Assembly (NCBI GenBank): GCA_042095835.1
Contig: JBELML010000153.1
Coordinates: forward strand, 1 to 15,382
Reading direction: 5' to 3'
Source of the DNA: DATFKA01 sp042095835
GTDB lineage: Bacteria; Bacteroidota; Bacteroidia; Chitinophagales; Saprospiraceae
DNA: 15,382 nucleotides
Shown here one piece after another: positions 6,663 through 14,565 of this stretch (within the stretch, counting starts at the first letter, position 1; the number at the start of each line of letters is the position of its first letter). The translations under genes were made by a program, and so were the position numbers. Below the pieces are notes generated by a model. The model ran no database searches. It had not been told where the DNA came from and worked only from the letters and a program-made list of their open reading frames with translations.

Positions 6663-6663
6663 T
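6547..6663 (+). repeat. Dispersed repeat, right-hand part (copy of 1-118)
   Basis: The alignment with 1-118 begins at TTTTGCTTCG and is unbroken through the segment ending GAGCGGTTTT, then continues with scattered substitutions and short indels to GTTTGCCCTA. Here the terminal hairpin of the other copy is damaged (GGTGC instead of GGGC). The orientation is direct with respect to copy A, and the two copies bracket eight genes, from the histidine kinase through the secreted beta-rich protein. Confidence 0.85.
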
Positions 6664-6678
6664 AACCCTACCATAAGT

Positions 6679-7539
6679 TTACTCAAATACAATCGTCCGA
6701 TTTTTATACGGCAGGATTTTGTGTTGCAACTCTAACCAAATCGCTTGTGATAGGACTACTTTCTCTAGATCTTTTCCTTTGCGGATCATATCTTTTACGC
6801 TATCCTTGTGAGAAACCATCCCTACATCTTGTGCAATAATTGGACCTTCATCTAGATCGGCAGTCACATAGTGACTAGTGGCGCCAATCACCTTTACCCC
6901 TCTTTGATAAGCCGAATGATAAGGACGCGCGCCCTTAAATGCGGGTAAAAAGGAGTGGTGAATATTAATAATCTTATTGGGATAAGCTTGAATGAATTGA
7001 TCAGACAAAATCTGCATGTATCGCGCCAAAACAATGAAATCTATATCCAAGTCTCGTAATTGGGCCATCTGTAGCTGCTCCTGCTCTAATTTATTTTCTT
7101 TATTGATAGGATAATGAGCAAAATCAATATCAAATCGCTTGGCAACTGGCTCCAGGCTCCTATGATTGCTTATGATCAATGGTATTTCTACGCCCCACTC
7201 ACCAGACTTGTAACGTTGAAGTATATCGTATAGACAATGAGACATCTTGGTCACAAAAAGGGCCATTCTAGGCTTCTGATCCGTAAAATAAAGCGACCAA
7301 TCCATTTGGTAAGGCTGTCCGATTAAAGTACCAAAATAGTCATCTAATTTTTCTTGTGGAATCGCAAAGTCTTGTAACTCCCACTCTACACGCATGAAGA
7401 ACTGCTGTTCCTCCTGGTCTACATGCTGATCTAAATAGATAATGTTTCCATTATTCCGATGAAGAAAGTCGGTCACCACAGCGACCAAGCCTTTCTGATC
7501 TGGGCAGGTCATCAGTAAAATTGCTGTCGATTTGCTCAC
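6679..7539 (-). CDS. purU: Formyltetrahydrofolate deformylase
   Basis: PurU hydrolyses 10-formyltetrahydrofolate to formate and tetrahydrofolate, balancing one-carbon pools and supplying formate for purine synthesis. The 286-residue cytosolic protein has the expected architecture: an N-terminal ACT domain (about 4-85, opening ILLMTCPDQKGLVAVVTDFL) and a formyltransferase-type catalytic domain (about 90-286). The catalytic triad of the family is visible: N192 and H194 in INIHHSFLPAF, and D230 in DLDEGPI. Length is normal. The start is a GTG at 7539; the next in-frame ATG would remove the first strand of the ACT domain. A leader with TATCTTTG lies 20 bases upstream. It stands alone, with repeats on both sides. 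Confidence 0.96.
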   Translation of the reverse strand: MSKSTAILLMTCPDQKGLVAVVTDFLHRNNGNIIYLDQHVDQEEQQFFMRVEWELQDFAIPQEKLDDYFGTLIGQPYQMDWSLYFTDQKPRMALFVTKMSHCLYDILQRYKSGEWGVEIPLIISNHRSLEPVAKRFDIDFAHYPINKENKLEQEQLQMAQLRDLDIDFIVLARYMQILSDQFIQAYPNKIINIHHSFLPAFKGARPYHSAYQRGVKVIGATSHYVTADLDEGPIIAQDVGMVSHKDSVKDMIRKGKDLEKVVLSQAIWLELQHKILPYKNRTIVFE

Positions 7540-7559
7540 TTTTGTTCTTGTTTTGCCTG

Positions 7560-7567
7560 CAAAGATA
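7560..7567 (-). promoter_or_regulatory. Probable -7 element of the purU promoter
   Basis: The minus strand reads TATCTTTG, a full match to the Bacteroidota primary sigma-factor element TAnnTTTG, 20 bases upstream of the GTG start of purU. That spacing gives a leader of roughly 10-16 bases. No good TTG appears at the expected -33 distance, so the promoter is either weak in that element or dependent on an activator. Confidence 0.45.
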
Positions 7568-7640
7568 AGCGTATTATAAATACTACTCGCACACCATTTT
7601 ATTCTTTTTCTACATCTATCAACTCATAACGTCTTTTGTA

Positions 7641-7812
7641 GTTAAGTAACGACCAAAAAATAACTTCTCGATTTATGGCGGAATCTTTTGTCCCAATACT
7701 TCGTTAAAAAGCCTCGCTAATGCCCTGCATTTGCTACATTTTTTGCCTTGTCTTGAAACAAAATCTTCTCGGCCAAAATGCGATACTTATTCTATGTTCG
7801 TTACTAAGTAAC
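7641..7812 (-). repeat. Inner inverted-end repeat, copy 2 (inverted)
   Basis: The reverse complement of this region matches 6303-6466 over its whole length. Its ends are imperfect inverted repeats: left GTTAAGTAACGACCAAAAAA, right (reverse complement) GTTACTTAGTAACGAACATA. The right end lies 14 bases before the ATG of the TPR gene at 7827, so the element supplies nearly the whole upstream region of that gene, and any promoter for it must lie in or beyond the repeat. Together with copy 1 it frames purU with inverted repeats. Confidence 0.8.
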
Positions 7813-7826
7813 TTAATATCACAGTA

Positions 7827-9008
7827 ATGCGAATCCTTTTATGCTTGGTGTTTGTGAGCCTCCATTATCTTGCTGTTCAATCTCAATCTTTGGCAGATAC
7901 TAGTCATCAAATGGACGCCTGGTACCAAGAAGCTCAAGTATTGATTGAAAAATATCAATTTAATGAAGCCCTGAAACCCCTCACCAGTTGCTATCATTAT
8001 GATAATAAAAATATAGACTACCTGTCCAAGATCGCTTACTGTCATCAGCAGTTAGGTAGATATACCGATGCCAAAATTTACTACAATGAGGTCCTTAAGT
8101 GGGATTCGCTCCATGTTCGCTCGATTATGGCTTTAGCCAATATATCCAATCGAGAAGCCAACTATGGAAAAGCCTTGGACTACTACCAACAACTCCTAGC
8201 AGTTGATTCGACCAATAGTTATTATTTTAAACAAGCCGCATTTACTGCTTTACGTAAAAACGACGTCCTCCAAGCTGTCCGGTATTTTCTAGCCGCACAC
8301 CAACTCAATCACGAAGACTTAGAAGTCCTGGATCAATTAAGCGATATCTACATTGCCCTAAGAGATTTAGAAAGCGCAGAAAGGATGGTCAATAAAGGTC
8401 TTTTCCTAGATCAGAAAAACATCAAACTACTATATAACAAAGCACGTATCCACCAAAAAAGAAAGGAGTATGCCGAGGTCGTCAAGGCAGTTAATCAAGT
8501 CATGGTACAAGGCGATACAGCAGATTATTACCAGACCATTCTGGGCGTAGCCTATATCAAATTAGATAGTCTAGATCAAGGTATTTTCCATTTAGAGAAG
8601 ATTGTAGGCCGAGACAAGGCAGATGATCGTGTCTTCCACTATTTAGGAACAGCCTATTTTCAAAAAGAAGATTATAAGAAAAGCGAGGCCAATTATCTAT
8701 TGGCTATTGAAGCGGGAGTATCTCCCCAAATGCCCAGTTACCATGGTGACTTAGGCTTGTTGTATGATAAACAGAAGCAGCTAAGAAAAGCCATCAAGCA
8801 CTACAAACAAGCGCTCTATTATGATCGTACGCCCGAGTACCTTTTTCATCTAGCACACAGCTCTGATCAATACTATAAAGACAAAAAAATAGGCTTCCAA
8901 CTTTATAAAGAGTACCTAGCAAGTGGCCATAAAAAATATCGAAAATTTACCACGCAACGCGTAGAAGCCCTCAAAGAATATTTGCACTTTCAAACCGGTA
9001 GTCAATAA
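7827..9008 (+). CDS. Exported tetratricopeptide-repeat protein
   Basis: A 393-residue protein with a signal peptide (1-20, ending VQSQ), so periplasmic or outer-membrane associated. From about residue 31 to 360 it is a run of nine to ten TPR units of about 34 residues; clear ones start near 63 (IDYLSKIAYCHQQLGRYTDA), 97, 131, 165, 199, 233 and 267 (DRVFHYLGTAYFQKEDYKKS). TPR arrays are protein-interaction scaffolds and the partner cannot be deduced. There is no lipobox, transmembrane segment or catalytic domain. The gene stands alone on the plus strand, ends 34 bases before the convergent lectin/OmpA gene, and its upstream region is occupied by a repeat element. Confidence 0.88.
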   Translation: MRILLCLVFVSLHYLAVQSQSLADTSHQMDAWYQEAQVLIEKYQFNEALKPLTSCYHYDNKNIDYLSKIAYCHQQLGRYTDAKIYYNEVLKWDSLHVRSIMALANISNREANYGKALDYYQQLLAVDSTNSYYFKQAAFTALRKNDVLQAVRYFLAAHQLNHEDLEVLDQLSDIYIALRDLESAERMVNKGLFLDQKNIKLLYNKARIHQKRKEYAEVVKAVNQVMVQGDTADYYQTILGVAYIKLDSLDQGIFHLEKIVGRDKADDRVFHYLGTAYFQKEDYKKSEANYLLAIEAGVSPQMPSYHGDLGLLYDKQKQLRKAIKHYKQALYYDRTPEYLFHLAHSSDQYYKDKKIGFQLYKEYLASGHKKYRKFTTQRVEALKEYLHFQTGSQ

Positions 9009-9042
9009 TACAAATGCCCCAATATGAGATCAAAATATTTCA

Positions 9043-10125
9043 TCACGCTCGAGGAATAAACATATAAGCATTCACCCAATTACCTTGGCGGAAGATTTCA
9101 CTTTCATTGACCTTCTGCTTGGCGTATTGACTACCCATTGCTTGCATAGATATTCGGTCATTAGAGATGCCTTTTTGTTGTAAATACTTCAGAATTTGAA
9201 CTGAGCGACGCTGGCTTTTTGTTTTTTCTGTATCACTATTCCCTCCTTCGTTGCTGTGTAAATAGAGCTGGATAGAATGCTTGGGATTATCTTTTAGAAA
9301 AAGGACCATCTTGTCCAATTCCTCAATAGCCTCTTTGGGAAGACGCTCGCTGCGAGTTGGAAAATCAATATTAGGTAGATCGACGATCGTCCCCTCCAAG
9401 AGGTCTCTTTTGGTAGAATATCCCAGCTGTGGCTCGTTGAAAGTAAGCTGCTCAAAGCAAATTTCGTGCATATTCGTTTTTTTACCAGTAGCTGCGGCAA
9501 CGCCCCAATACAAATCTGTCTCTCCGTTAAAAATCTCGCCAACTAAGTCTATGCTATGCGCAACGATTTTTTGGTTATCCAAATAGACACTCAAGCGCTT
9601 TGCATCCGGCTCCCAATTGATCCGAAATAGATGTTCTTGGCAATCCTCGATATTAGGTAGCTTGACCGGACCGACTAAGTTGAAATCATCATAATGACGG
9701 ATGGTCCCGTGTGCCATGATTCCAACGTGATCTTCAGCAGGATCCATCAGGTGAAAATTTTGGTAGGTATCAATTTCTACGCCCAAAGAAGGAATCATTC
9801 CAGCAAAACCCATGCCTTCTCCTTTATACCCTAAGGGAATTTTTTGAGTATGAAAAATAAAAACCAGGCCATCAGCTCCCATTTCATCTTTACAGCCAAA
9901 AAGGATATTCATCTCCATTTCAAAAGGTTCTAATAGGGAGATTTTGGGATCGTACCAAACCGAACCACCTTCCCAATACTGTGCAGTTGTCAATCGAAAA
10001 CAGTTATTCCCCAAGCTTCGGGTATCGCCTGCTGCGTATAGATCTTTAGGATCAACCTCAAGAATTGTTTGAGAAAAGATAGGAAAGAAGAACAGTAAAA
10101 AGATAAGTGTAAATATTGTTTTCAT
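9043..10125 (-). CDS. L-type lectin domain fused to an OmpA-like C-terminal domain
   Basis: A 360-residue envelope protein with a signal peptide (1-19). Residues about 22-230 form a legume-type (L-type) lectin domain: GADGLVFIFH (83-92), then VEIDTYQNF (116-124) and DHVGI (132-136), which supply the metal-binding Glu117, Asp119, Asn123 and His133 expected for Ca2+/Mn2+-dependent sugar binding. Residues about 245-355 look like an OmpA/MotB domain, with an amphipathic helix, the stretch LHSNEGG...SQRRSVQILKYLQQKGI (289-320) and DRISMQAMGS (323-332). The Arg of the peptidoglycan-binding pair is kept (R307), but the position of the usual Asp in GHTD is Asn292, and the NRRVE end motif is missing. 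A role linking surface glycans to the cell wall is plausible, yet wall binding may be lost. It stands alone and converges with the TPR gene. Confidence 0.83.
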   Translation of the reverse strand: MKTIFTLIFLLFFFPIFSQTILEVDPKDLYAAGDTRSLGNNCFRLTTAQYWEGGSVWYDPKISLLEPFEMEMNILFGCKDEMGADGLVFIFHTQKIPLGYKGEGMGFAGMIPSLGVEIDTYQNFHLMDPAEDHVGIMAHGTIRHYDDFNLVGPVKLPNIEDCQEHLFRINWEPDAKRLSVYLDNQKIVAHSIDLVGEIFNGETDLYWGVAAATGKKTNMHEICFEQLTFNEPQLGYSTKRDLLEGTIVDLPNIDFPTRSERLPKEAIEELDKMVLFLKDNPKHSIQLYLHSNEGGNSDTEKTKSQRRSVQILKYLQQKGISNDRISMQAMGSQYAKQKVNESEIFRQGNWVNAYMFIPRA

Positions 10126-10346
10126 AGCCCTGTGGAGATTTCTTGGTTTTAAGACTGTGCCTAATTTTATTTTTGGAGTTCAAGTTTGATGATAAGGCAG
10201 GGATCAATCTTGGACATACCCTAAAATAAGAAATTGAAAGAGAGGTTCAAAAACTTTAACGTTGTGGTTAAAGCGTGCACAAATAATTACAAATCGCCAA
10301 CAAAGCGAAATGCCAGCTGTTGGGTTGCTAAATCTTTTTTTTGAGC
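10126..10346. other. Divergent intergenic region before the helicase gene
   Basis: The 221 bases separate the minus-strand lectin/OmpA gene from the plus-strand helicase gene, so both promoters should lie here. I see only one-mismatch matches to TAnnTTTG on the plus strand (TATTTTGG at 10169), and no match worth naming on the minus strand. No repeat, RNA gene or conserved frame is apparent. Confidence 0.4.
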
Positions 10347-12803
10347 ATGGAGCAAAAAGCCTTAATGGAAATCGGTAAATCTTGGTTCGACCAGCGTGGT
10401 TGGCAACCTTTCCCTTTTCAAATAGCCGCCTGGGAGGCCTTCCTTGCCGGAAAAAATGGAATCGTCAATGCCCCAACAGGCAGTGGAAAAACTTATGCTC
10501 TAGGCATCCCAATTCTTCTAGACTTCATCAAAGCCAACTCTAATCGTTTAGACCAAGAAAACAATGGCCTGCGGGCCATTTGGATCACACCCATCCGCGC
10601 CCTCACTAAAGAAATACAAACTTCTCTACAAGCTGCCGCTAATGACCTGGGCTTAAATTGGAAAGTCAGCATTCGGTCTGGCGACACCTCTCAATCGGAA
10701 CGAGCCCGTCAAAAAAAGAAGGCTCCCGAAATATTAATTACTACGCCCGAAAGCCTCCACCTTCTTTTAGCATCCAAAGGCTATCCTCAATATTTTAAAC
10801 ACCTCAAAGCCGTCATAGTCGATGAATGGCATGAACTGATAGGCTCAAAGCGAGGTGTACAAATGGAATTGGCGCTATCAAGACTCAAAGGCATGCTGCC
10901 CGAATTACGCACCTGGGGCATCTCCGCAACCATTGGTAATATGGACGAAGCCATAGACGTATTGATGGGCAGCACCGACACCAAGCAAAACTTCCAATTG
11001 ATCAAGGCCAAGGTCAAAAAGAAAATTGAAGTCGAAACCATCTTACCCGATGAAATTGAGACCTTCCCCTGGGCCGGGCACCTAGGCACCAAACTTTTAT
11101 CCAAGGTCCTCCCAATTATAGATCAAAGTAAAAGCACCCTCATCTTTACCAATACCCGAGCCCAATGTGAGATTTGGTACCAACAACTACTTGATGCCAA
11201 TCCAGATTTGGCAGGCACCATGGCTATGCATCACGGTTCGATAGATCGCAAACTCAGAGATTGGGTAGAAAGTGCACTACACGAAGGCATTCTCAAAGCA
11301 GTTGTATGCACCTCTAGCCTCGACTTAGGAGTAGACTTCCGTCCTGTAGAAACCATTATTCAGGTAGGTAGCCCTAAAGGCGTAGCCAGGTTTGTACAGC
11401 GAGCAGGACGCAGTGGTCACCGACCTGGAGCTTCGAGTCGGATTTATTTCCTCCCTACCCACTCTCTAGAGCTACTTGAAGGAGCAGCTTTGCGACAGGC
11501 TATTGCCGAAGAGGAACTCGAATCAAGGCTTCCGTATATCAGATCTTTTGATGTATTGGTACAATATTTAATTAGTCTGGCCGTCTCTGAAGGCTTCGAT
11601 GAACAAGTGATCAAGCAAGAGGTTTTGCAGACCTATTCCTTTGCAAGTCTCAGTGATCAAGAGTGGGCTTGGTGCCTACAATACATCACCTCCGGCGGCA
11701 ATTCGTTGCACGCTTATGATGAATTTAACAAGGTAGAAATCGAGGAAAATGGTCGGTATAAAGTCCATTCTAAAAGAGTGGCGCTGCGCCACAGGATGTC
11801 TATAGGCACCATTACTGGAGATGGCCATTTACAGGTAAAATATGTAAGTGGCGGACGCCTGGGCACCATTGAAGAGTGGTTTGTCAGTCAATTGAGTCCT
11901 GGCGACACCTTTTGGTTTGCTGGCAAAAGCCTAGAACTCGTACGCATCAAAGAGATGACCGTACAAGTGCGAAAAAGTAAAAAGAAGACGGGCAAAATTC
12001 CGTCTTGGCAAGGTGGCCGTATGTCCTTTTCTACTCAACTGTCAAACCTCTTCCGGCAAAAGTTGGACGAGGTGAGCAGGAATGAAATCTATGATATAGA
12101 GTTAGAAAAACTTGATCCATTATTCACGGTTCAACAGCAGCGATCACATATCCCAAATGCTGAGGAGCTACTGATGGAGTATTTTAAAAGCCGGGAAGGT
12201 TATCACCTTCTCATCTATCCATTCGAAGGCTATTATATCCACGAAGGAATGGGTGCCCTAATCGCCTATCGCATTGCTCAAATGACGCCCATTAGCTTCA
12301 GTATTGCGGTGAATGACTATGGCTTTGAATTATTATCAGAAACACCCATACCCATTGAGCAAGCATTAGAAGACGGTCTATTCCATACCAAAAACTTGGG
12401 AAAACATATCCTGACCAGTATTAATGAAGCAGAGCTAGCCAAGCGAAAATTTCGTGATATTGCCAGTATTTCTGGCCTAGTATTTAAAGGCTATCCTGGC
12501 AAGCAAAAGAAGGATCGCCATGTACAGGCTTCCTCTCAACTCTTCTTCGATGTATTTTCAGATTACGACCCAGACAATCTACTCTTGATGCAAGCCTTCG
12601 ACGAGGTCATGACCTTCCAATTGGAGGAAGCGCGTATGCATACGGTATTCCAAAGGATCAATCAACAAAAGATCGTCTTGAGTAAGCCCGAAAAAGCCAC
12701 TCCTTTTTCTTTCCCAATCATGGTAGGTCGATTACGTGGGAAATTGAGCTCCGAAAAATTGGAGGATCGAATCGCCAGAATGAGAGTCCAACTTGTTAAG
12801 TAA
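10347..12803 (+). CDS. Ligase-associated DEXH-box DNA helicase (Lhr-type)
   Basis: An 818-residue superfamily 2 ATP-dependent helicase of the Lhr-related group usually encoded with an ATP-dependent DNA ligase and an Artemis/CPSF-like exonuclease, and thought to act in DNA repair. Motifs in order: Walker A APTGSGKT (42-49), TTPESL (132-137), DEWH (159-162), SAT (193-195), IFTNTRAQCE (266-275), SSLDLGVDF (323-331) and QRAGRSGHRPG (351-361). A winged-helix and the Lhr-type C-terminal region follow, and the total length is normal. I start at ATG 10347; the frame also has a TTG six bases upstream, which is less likely. No ligase or exonuclease gene is in the window, so the usual cluster is broken or lies elsewhere. 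The last codons and the TAA fall within a partial repeat copy. Confidence 0.93.
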   Translation: MEQKALMEIGKSWFDQRGWQPFPFQIAAWEAFLAGKNGIVNAPTGSGKTYALGIPILLDFIKANSNRLDQENNGLRAIWITPIRALTKEIQTSLQAAANDLGLNWKVSIRSGDTSQSERARQKKKAPEILITTPESLHLLLASKGYPQYFKHLKAVIVDEWHELIGSKRGVQMELALSRLKGMLPELRTWGISATIGNMDEAIDVLMGSTDTKQNFQLIKAKVKKKIEVETILPDEIETFPWAGHLGTKLLSKVLPIIDQSKSTLIFTNTRAQCEIWYQQLLDANPDLAGTMAMHHGSIDRKLRDWVESALHEGILKAVVCTSSLDLGVDFRPVETIIQVGSPKGVARFVQRAGRSGHRPGASSRIYFLPTHSLELLEGAALRQAIAEEELESRLPYIRSFDVLVQYLISLAVSEGFDEQVIKQEVLQTYSFASLSDQEWAWCLQYITSGGNSLHAYDEFNKVEIEENGRYKVHSKRVALRHRMSIGTITGDGHLQVKYVSGGRLGTIEEWFVSQLSPGDTFWFAGKSLELVRIKEMTVQVRKSKKKTGKIPSWQGGRMSFSTQLSNLFRQKLDEVSRNEIYDIELEKLDPLFTVQQQRSHIPNAEELLMEYFKSREGYHLLIYPFEGYYIHEGMGALIAYRIAQMTPISFSIAVNDYGFELLSETPIPIEQALEDGLFHTKNLGKHILTSINEAELAKRKFRDIASISGLVFKGYPGKQKKDRHVQASSQLFFDVFSDYDPDNLLLMQAFDEVMTFQLEEARMHTVFQRINQQKIVLSKPEKATPFSFPIMVGRLRGKLSSEKLEDRIARMRVQLVK

Positions 12804-12835
12804 CAGCCAAAAAATAACTCTCACATTTTAATCGC
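12795..12835 (+). repeat. Partial third copy of the inner repeat end
   Basis: The sequence GTTAAGTAACAGCCAAAAAA and about 20 bases after it match the left end of the copy at 7641 with few changes, and the right end of copy 1 in reverse complement. Similarity fades after about 40 bases, so only one end of the element is present. It overlaps the last three codons of the helicase gene (Val-Lys-stop), and its TAAC supplies the TAA stop codon at 12801-12803. It also spans most of the 39-base gap to the convergent amidohydrolase gene. Confidence 0.7.
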
Positions 12836-12842
12836 TAGATTT

Positions 12843-14528
12843 TTAATAAACCCTTACACCACGCAGGTAGGTTTCTAAAACAGTTATGCTATGAATTCGC
12901 TCCGTTGGGATTTCAAATGGATTCTGATCCAGAAGGATAAAATCAGCCTCTTTCCCGACTTCCAGTGAGCCAACTTTGTCTTCTTGTCGCATCACATAGG
13001 CCGCATCCAAGGTATAGGCTTTTAATGCCGCTTCTAGCGAAATGTTTTGAGGACTACGCGTCACCGCATTTTGGATACCTACAAATGGATTGACAGTACT
13101 GACGTCCCAATCGCTACTGAGCGTGAGTCGCGCTCCGTTCTCCACCAAACTTTTGATAGGAATGATTTGCTGATTGAGGGTAGCGCTCACTAAATAATCA
13201 TTATCACTCCAGGCCGCTGGCTGAGTAAAATCGCCAGCCACTTGGGCATCCGCCGTAACATTTAATTCGGCAAATCGACCATAATCTTCCCGATCAACGT
13301 ATTCCACATGGGTCAGGCGGTGCCGACCTTGACCTCCTCCTGCTTGTTGGATAGCGTTCAGCGCCTCGTGTACACCCCGATTACCAATTGCGTGAATATG
13401 AAAATCAAAACCCTGGTTTTCTAATGCAGAGATATAAGCTGCCATACGCTCCTCTGTGAAATAATTCAGGCCATTATTCGTAGGTAGGCCAAAATAATCA
13501 ATCAAAAAATCATCATGCATAGCCGAAGTCGTATTATGTATGATCCCATCGCTGTATAGCTTGATCTGATTGATTTTAAGAAGGCTGCTCGGATCGTTAC
13601 GATATAATGACCTCAGTGTTTTGATCTGTTCCGCATCTGTTTCGTCTGGATAGGCCCATAGCCCAAGGTTGGCTCTTACTGTTAGGCGTTCTTCGTCTGC
13701 CACTCTTTGCCAGACAAGATGGTGATCTCTTTTCCAGTAGGTTCTAGCGTCACAAATGGAGGTAATGCCGTGCTTGACCAGCTCTGGTAAAGCGAAATTG
13801 ATCAGGCCATCATAATCTGCTTGTGCCCGTTCTGGACTTGGTGCAAGCGCTAGGTCGATAAGTAAATTCCCGGCATTATCAATCAGCAAACCATTGGCCT
13901 CTCCATTATCGCGCATAATTATGCCTCCAGGAGGGTTGGGTGTTGTGCTATTGATCTCCATTAGCTCCAAGGCTTTGGAGTTGCACCAAACGGAATGAGA
14001 GGTCTGCTCCATCACGGCAATGGGGCGCTCCGTCGAGACCTCATCTAATATTTCTTTGGGCAGCCGATTGGCCGATAGCGGCACATCGATCCAATGTCCC
14101 CAACCCAACAACCAGCCTGTTCCTGGATTATCATTACTTGCCCTGCGGATGGCAGGTATATAGTCTTCTGCATCTTCTATTTGGTCATCAAGAATGAATT
14201 GAAAATTCTCAGTCGCCGCTTCCAAGGGATGTAAATGGACGTCATGTATGCCCGGCATGACGAATCCACCACGCAGGTTGACGAAGGTGGCATCCGCAGA
14301 GGCCATAGCCTCTGCTTCGGTCTCCTCTCCGATAAAAACAATTGTTCCCTCTCGGACGAGCATTGCCTCGGCCCAAACTTGGTTGGTATTTAGAGTATAA
14401 ATTGCTCCATTGTGGTAGAGCACCTCACTGGTCGCTGCCATCAATCCAGGTCCAGTGATTTCTTCTTCACAACTATTGAGTGTAGAGAACATGAGCAAGA
14501 AAATGGTAGTGAGCAAAACAAGTCGCAT
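12843..14528 (-). CDS. YtcJ-like amidohydrolase, predicted lipoprotein
   Basis: A 561-residue metal-dependent hydrolase of the amidohydrolase superfamily, YtcJ-like group, acting on an unknown amide-type substrate. The N-terminus is a lipoprotein signal with lipobox LNSC (C20 becomes the lipidated residue), so the enzyme is probably membrane-anchored in the periplasm. Metal-binding residues can be placed as H98 and H100 in HDVHLHP, the probable carboxylated Lys323 in IKLYSDG, H379 in HIHAIGNRG, H407 in LTHVEY and the catalytic Asp473 in SSDWDVS. The C-terminal strand pair (EADFILLDQNPFEIP, VLETYLRGVRVY) closes the composite beta-domain. All key residues are present. It lies 37 bases downstream of the peptidase S51 gene on the same strand and probably shares its transcript. 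Confidence 0.92.
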   Translation of the reverse strand: MRLVLLTTIFLLMFSTLNSCEEEITGPGLMAATSEVLYHNGAIYTLNTNQVWAEAMLVREGTIVFIGEETEAEAMASADATFVNLRGGFVMPGIHDVHLHPLEAATENFQFILDDQIEDAEDYIPAIRRASNDNPGTGWLLGWGHWIDVPLSANRLPKEILDEVSTERPIAVMEQTSHSVWCNSKALELMEINSTTPNPPGGIIMRDNGEANGLLIDNAGNLLIDLALAPSPERAQADYDGLINFALPELVKHGITSICDARTYWKRDHHLVWQRVADEERLTVRANLGLWAYPDETDAEQIKTLRSLYRNDPSSLLKINQIKLYSDGIIHNTTSAMHDDFLIDYFGLPTNNGLNYFTEERMAAYISALENQGFDFHIHAIGNRGVHEALNAIQQAGGGQGRHRLTHVEYVDREDYGRFAELNVTADAQVAGDFTQPAAWSDNDYLVSATLNQQIIPIKSLVENGARLTLSSDWDVSTVNPFVGIQNAVTRSPQNISLEAALKAYTLDAAYVMRQEDKVGSLEVGKEADFILLDQNPFEIPTERIHSITVLETYLRGVRVY

Positions 14529-14565
14529 TTGATCAGCTTAAAAAGGAAGTAAAATCTCCTCTAAT

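Noticed and set aside
10341..10346. TTG start for the helicase, two codons upstream of the chosen ATG
   Set aside because: The ATG at 10347 is the stronger start and the two added residues carry no conserved signal.
10787..11104. Minus-strand open frame inside the helicase gene
   Set aside because: Antisense to the helicase core motifs; no signal of its own.
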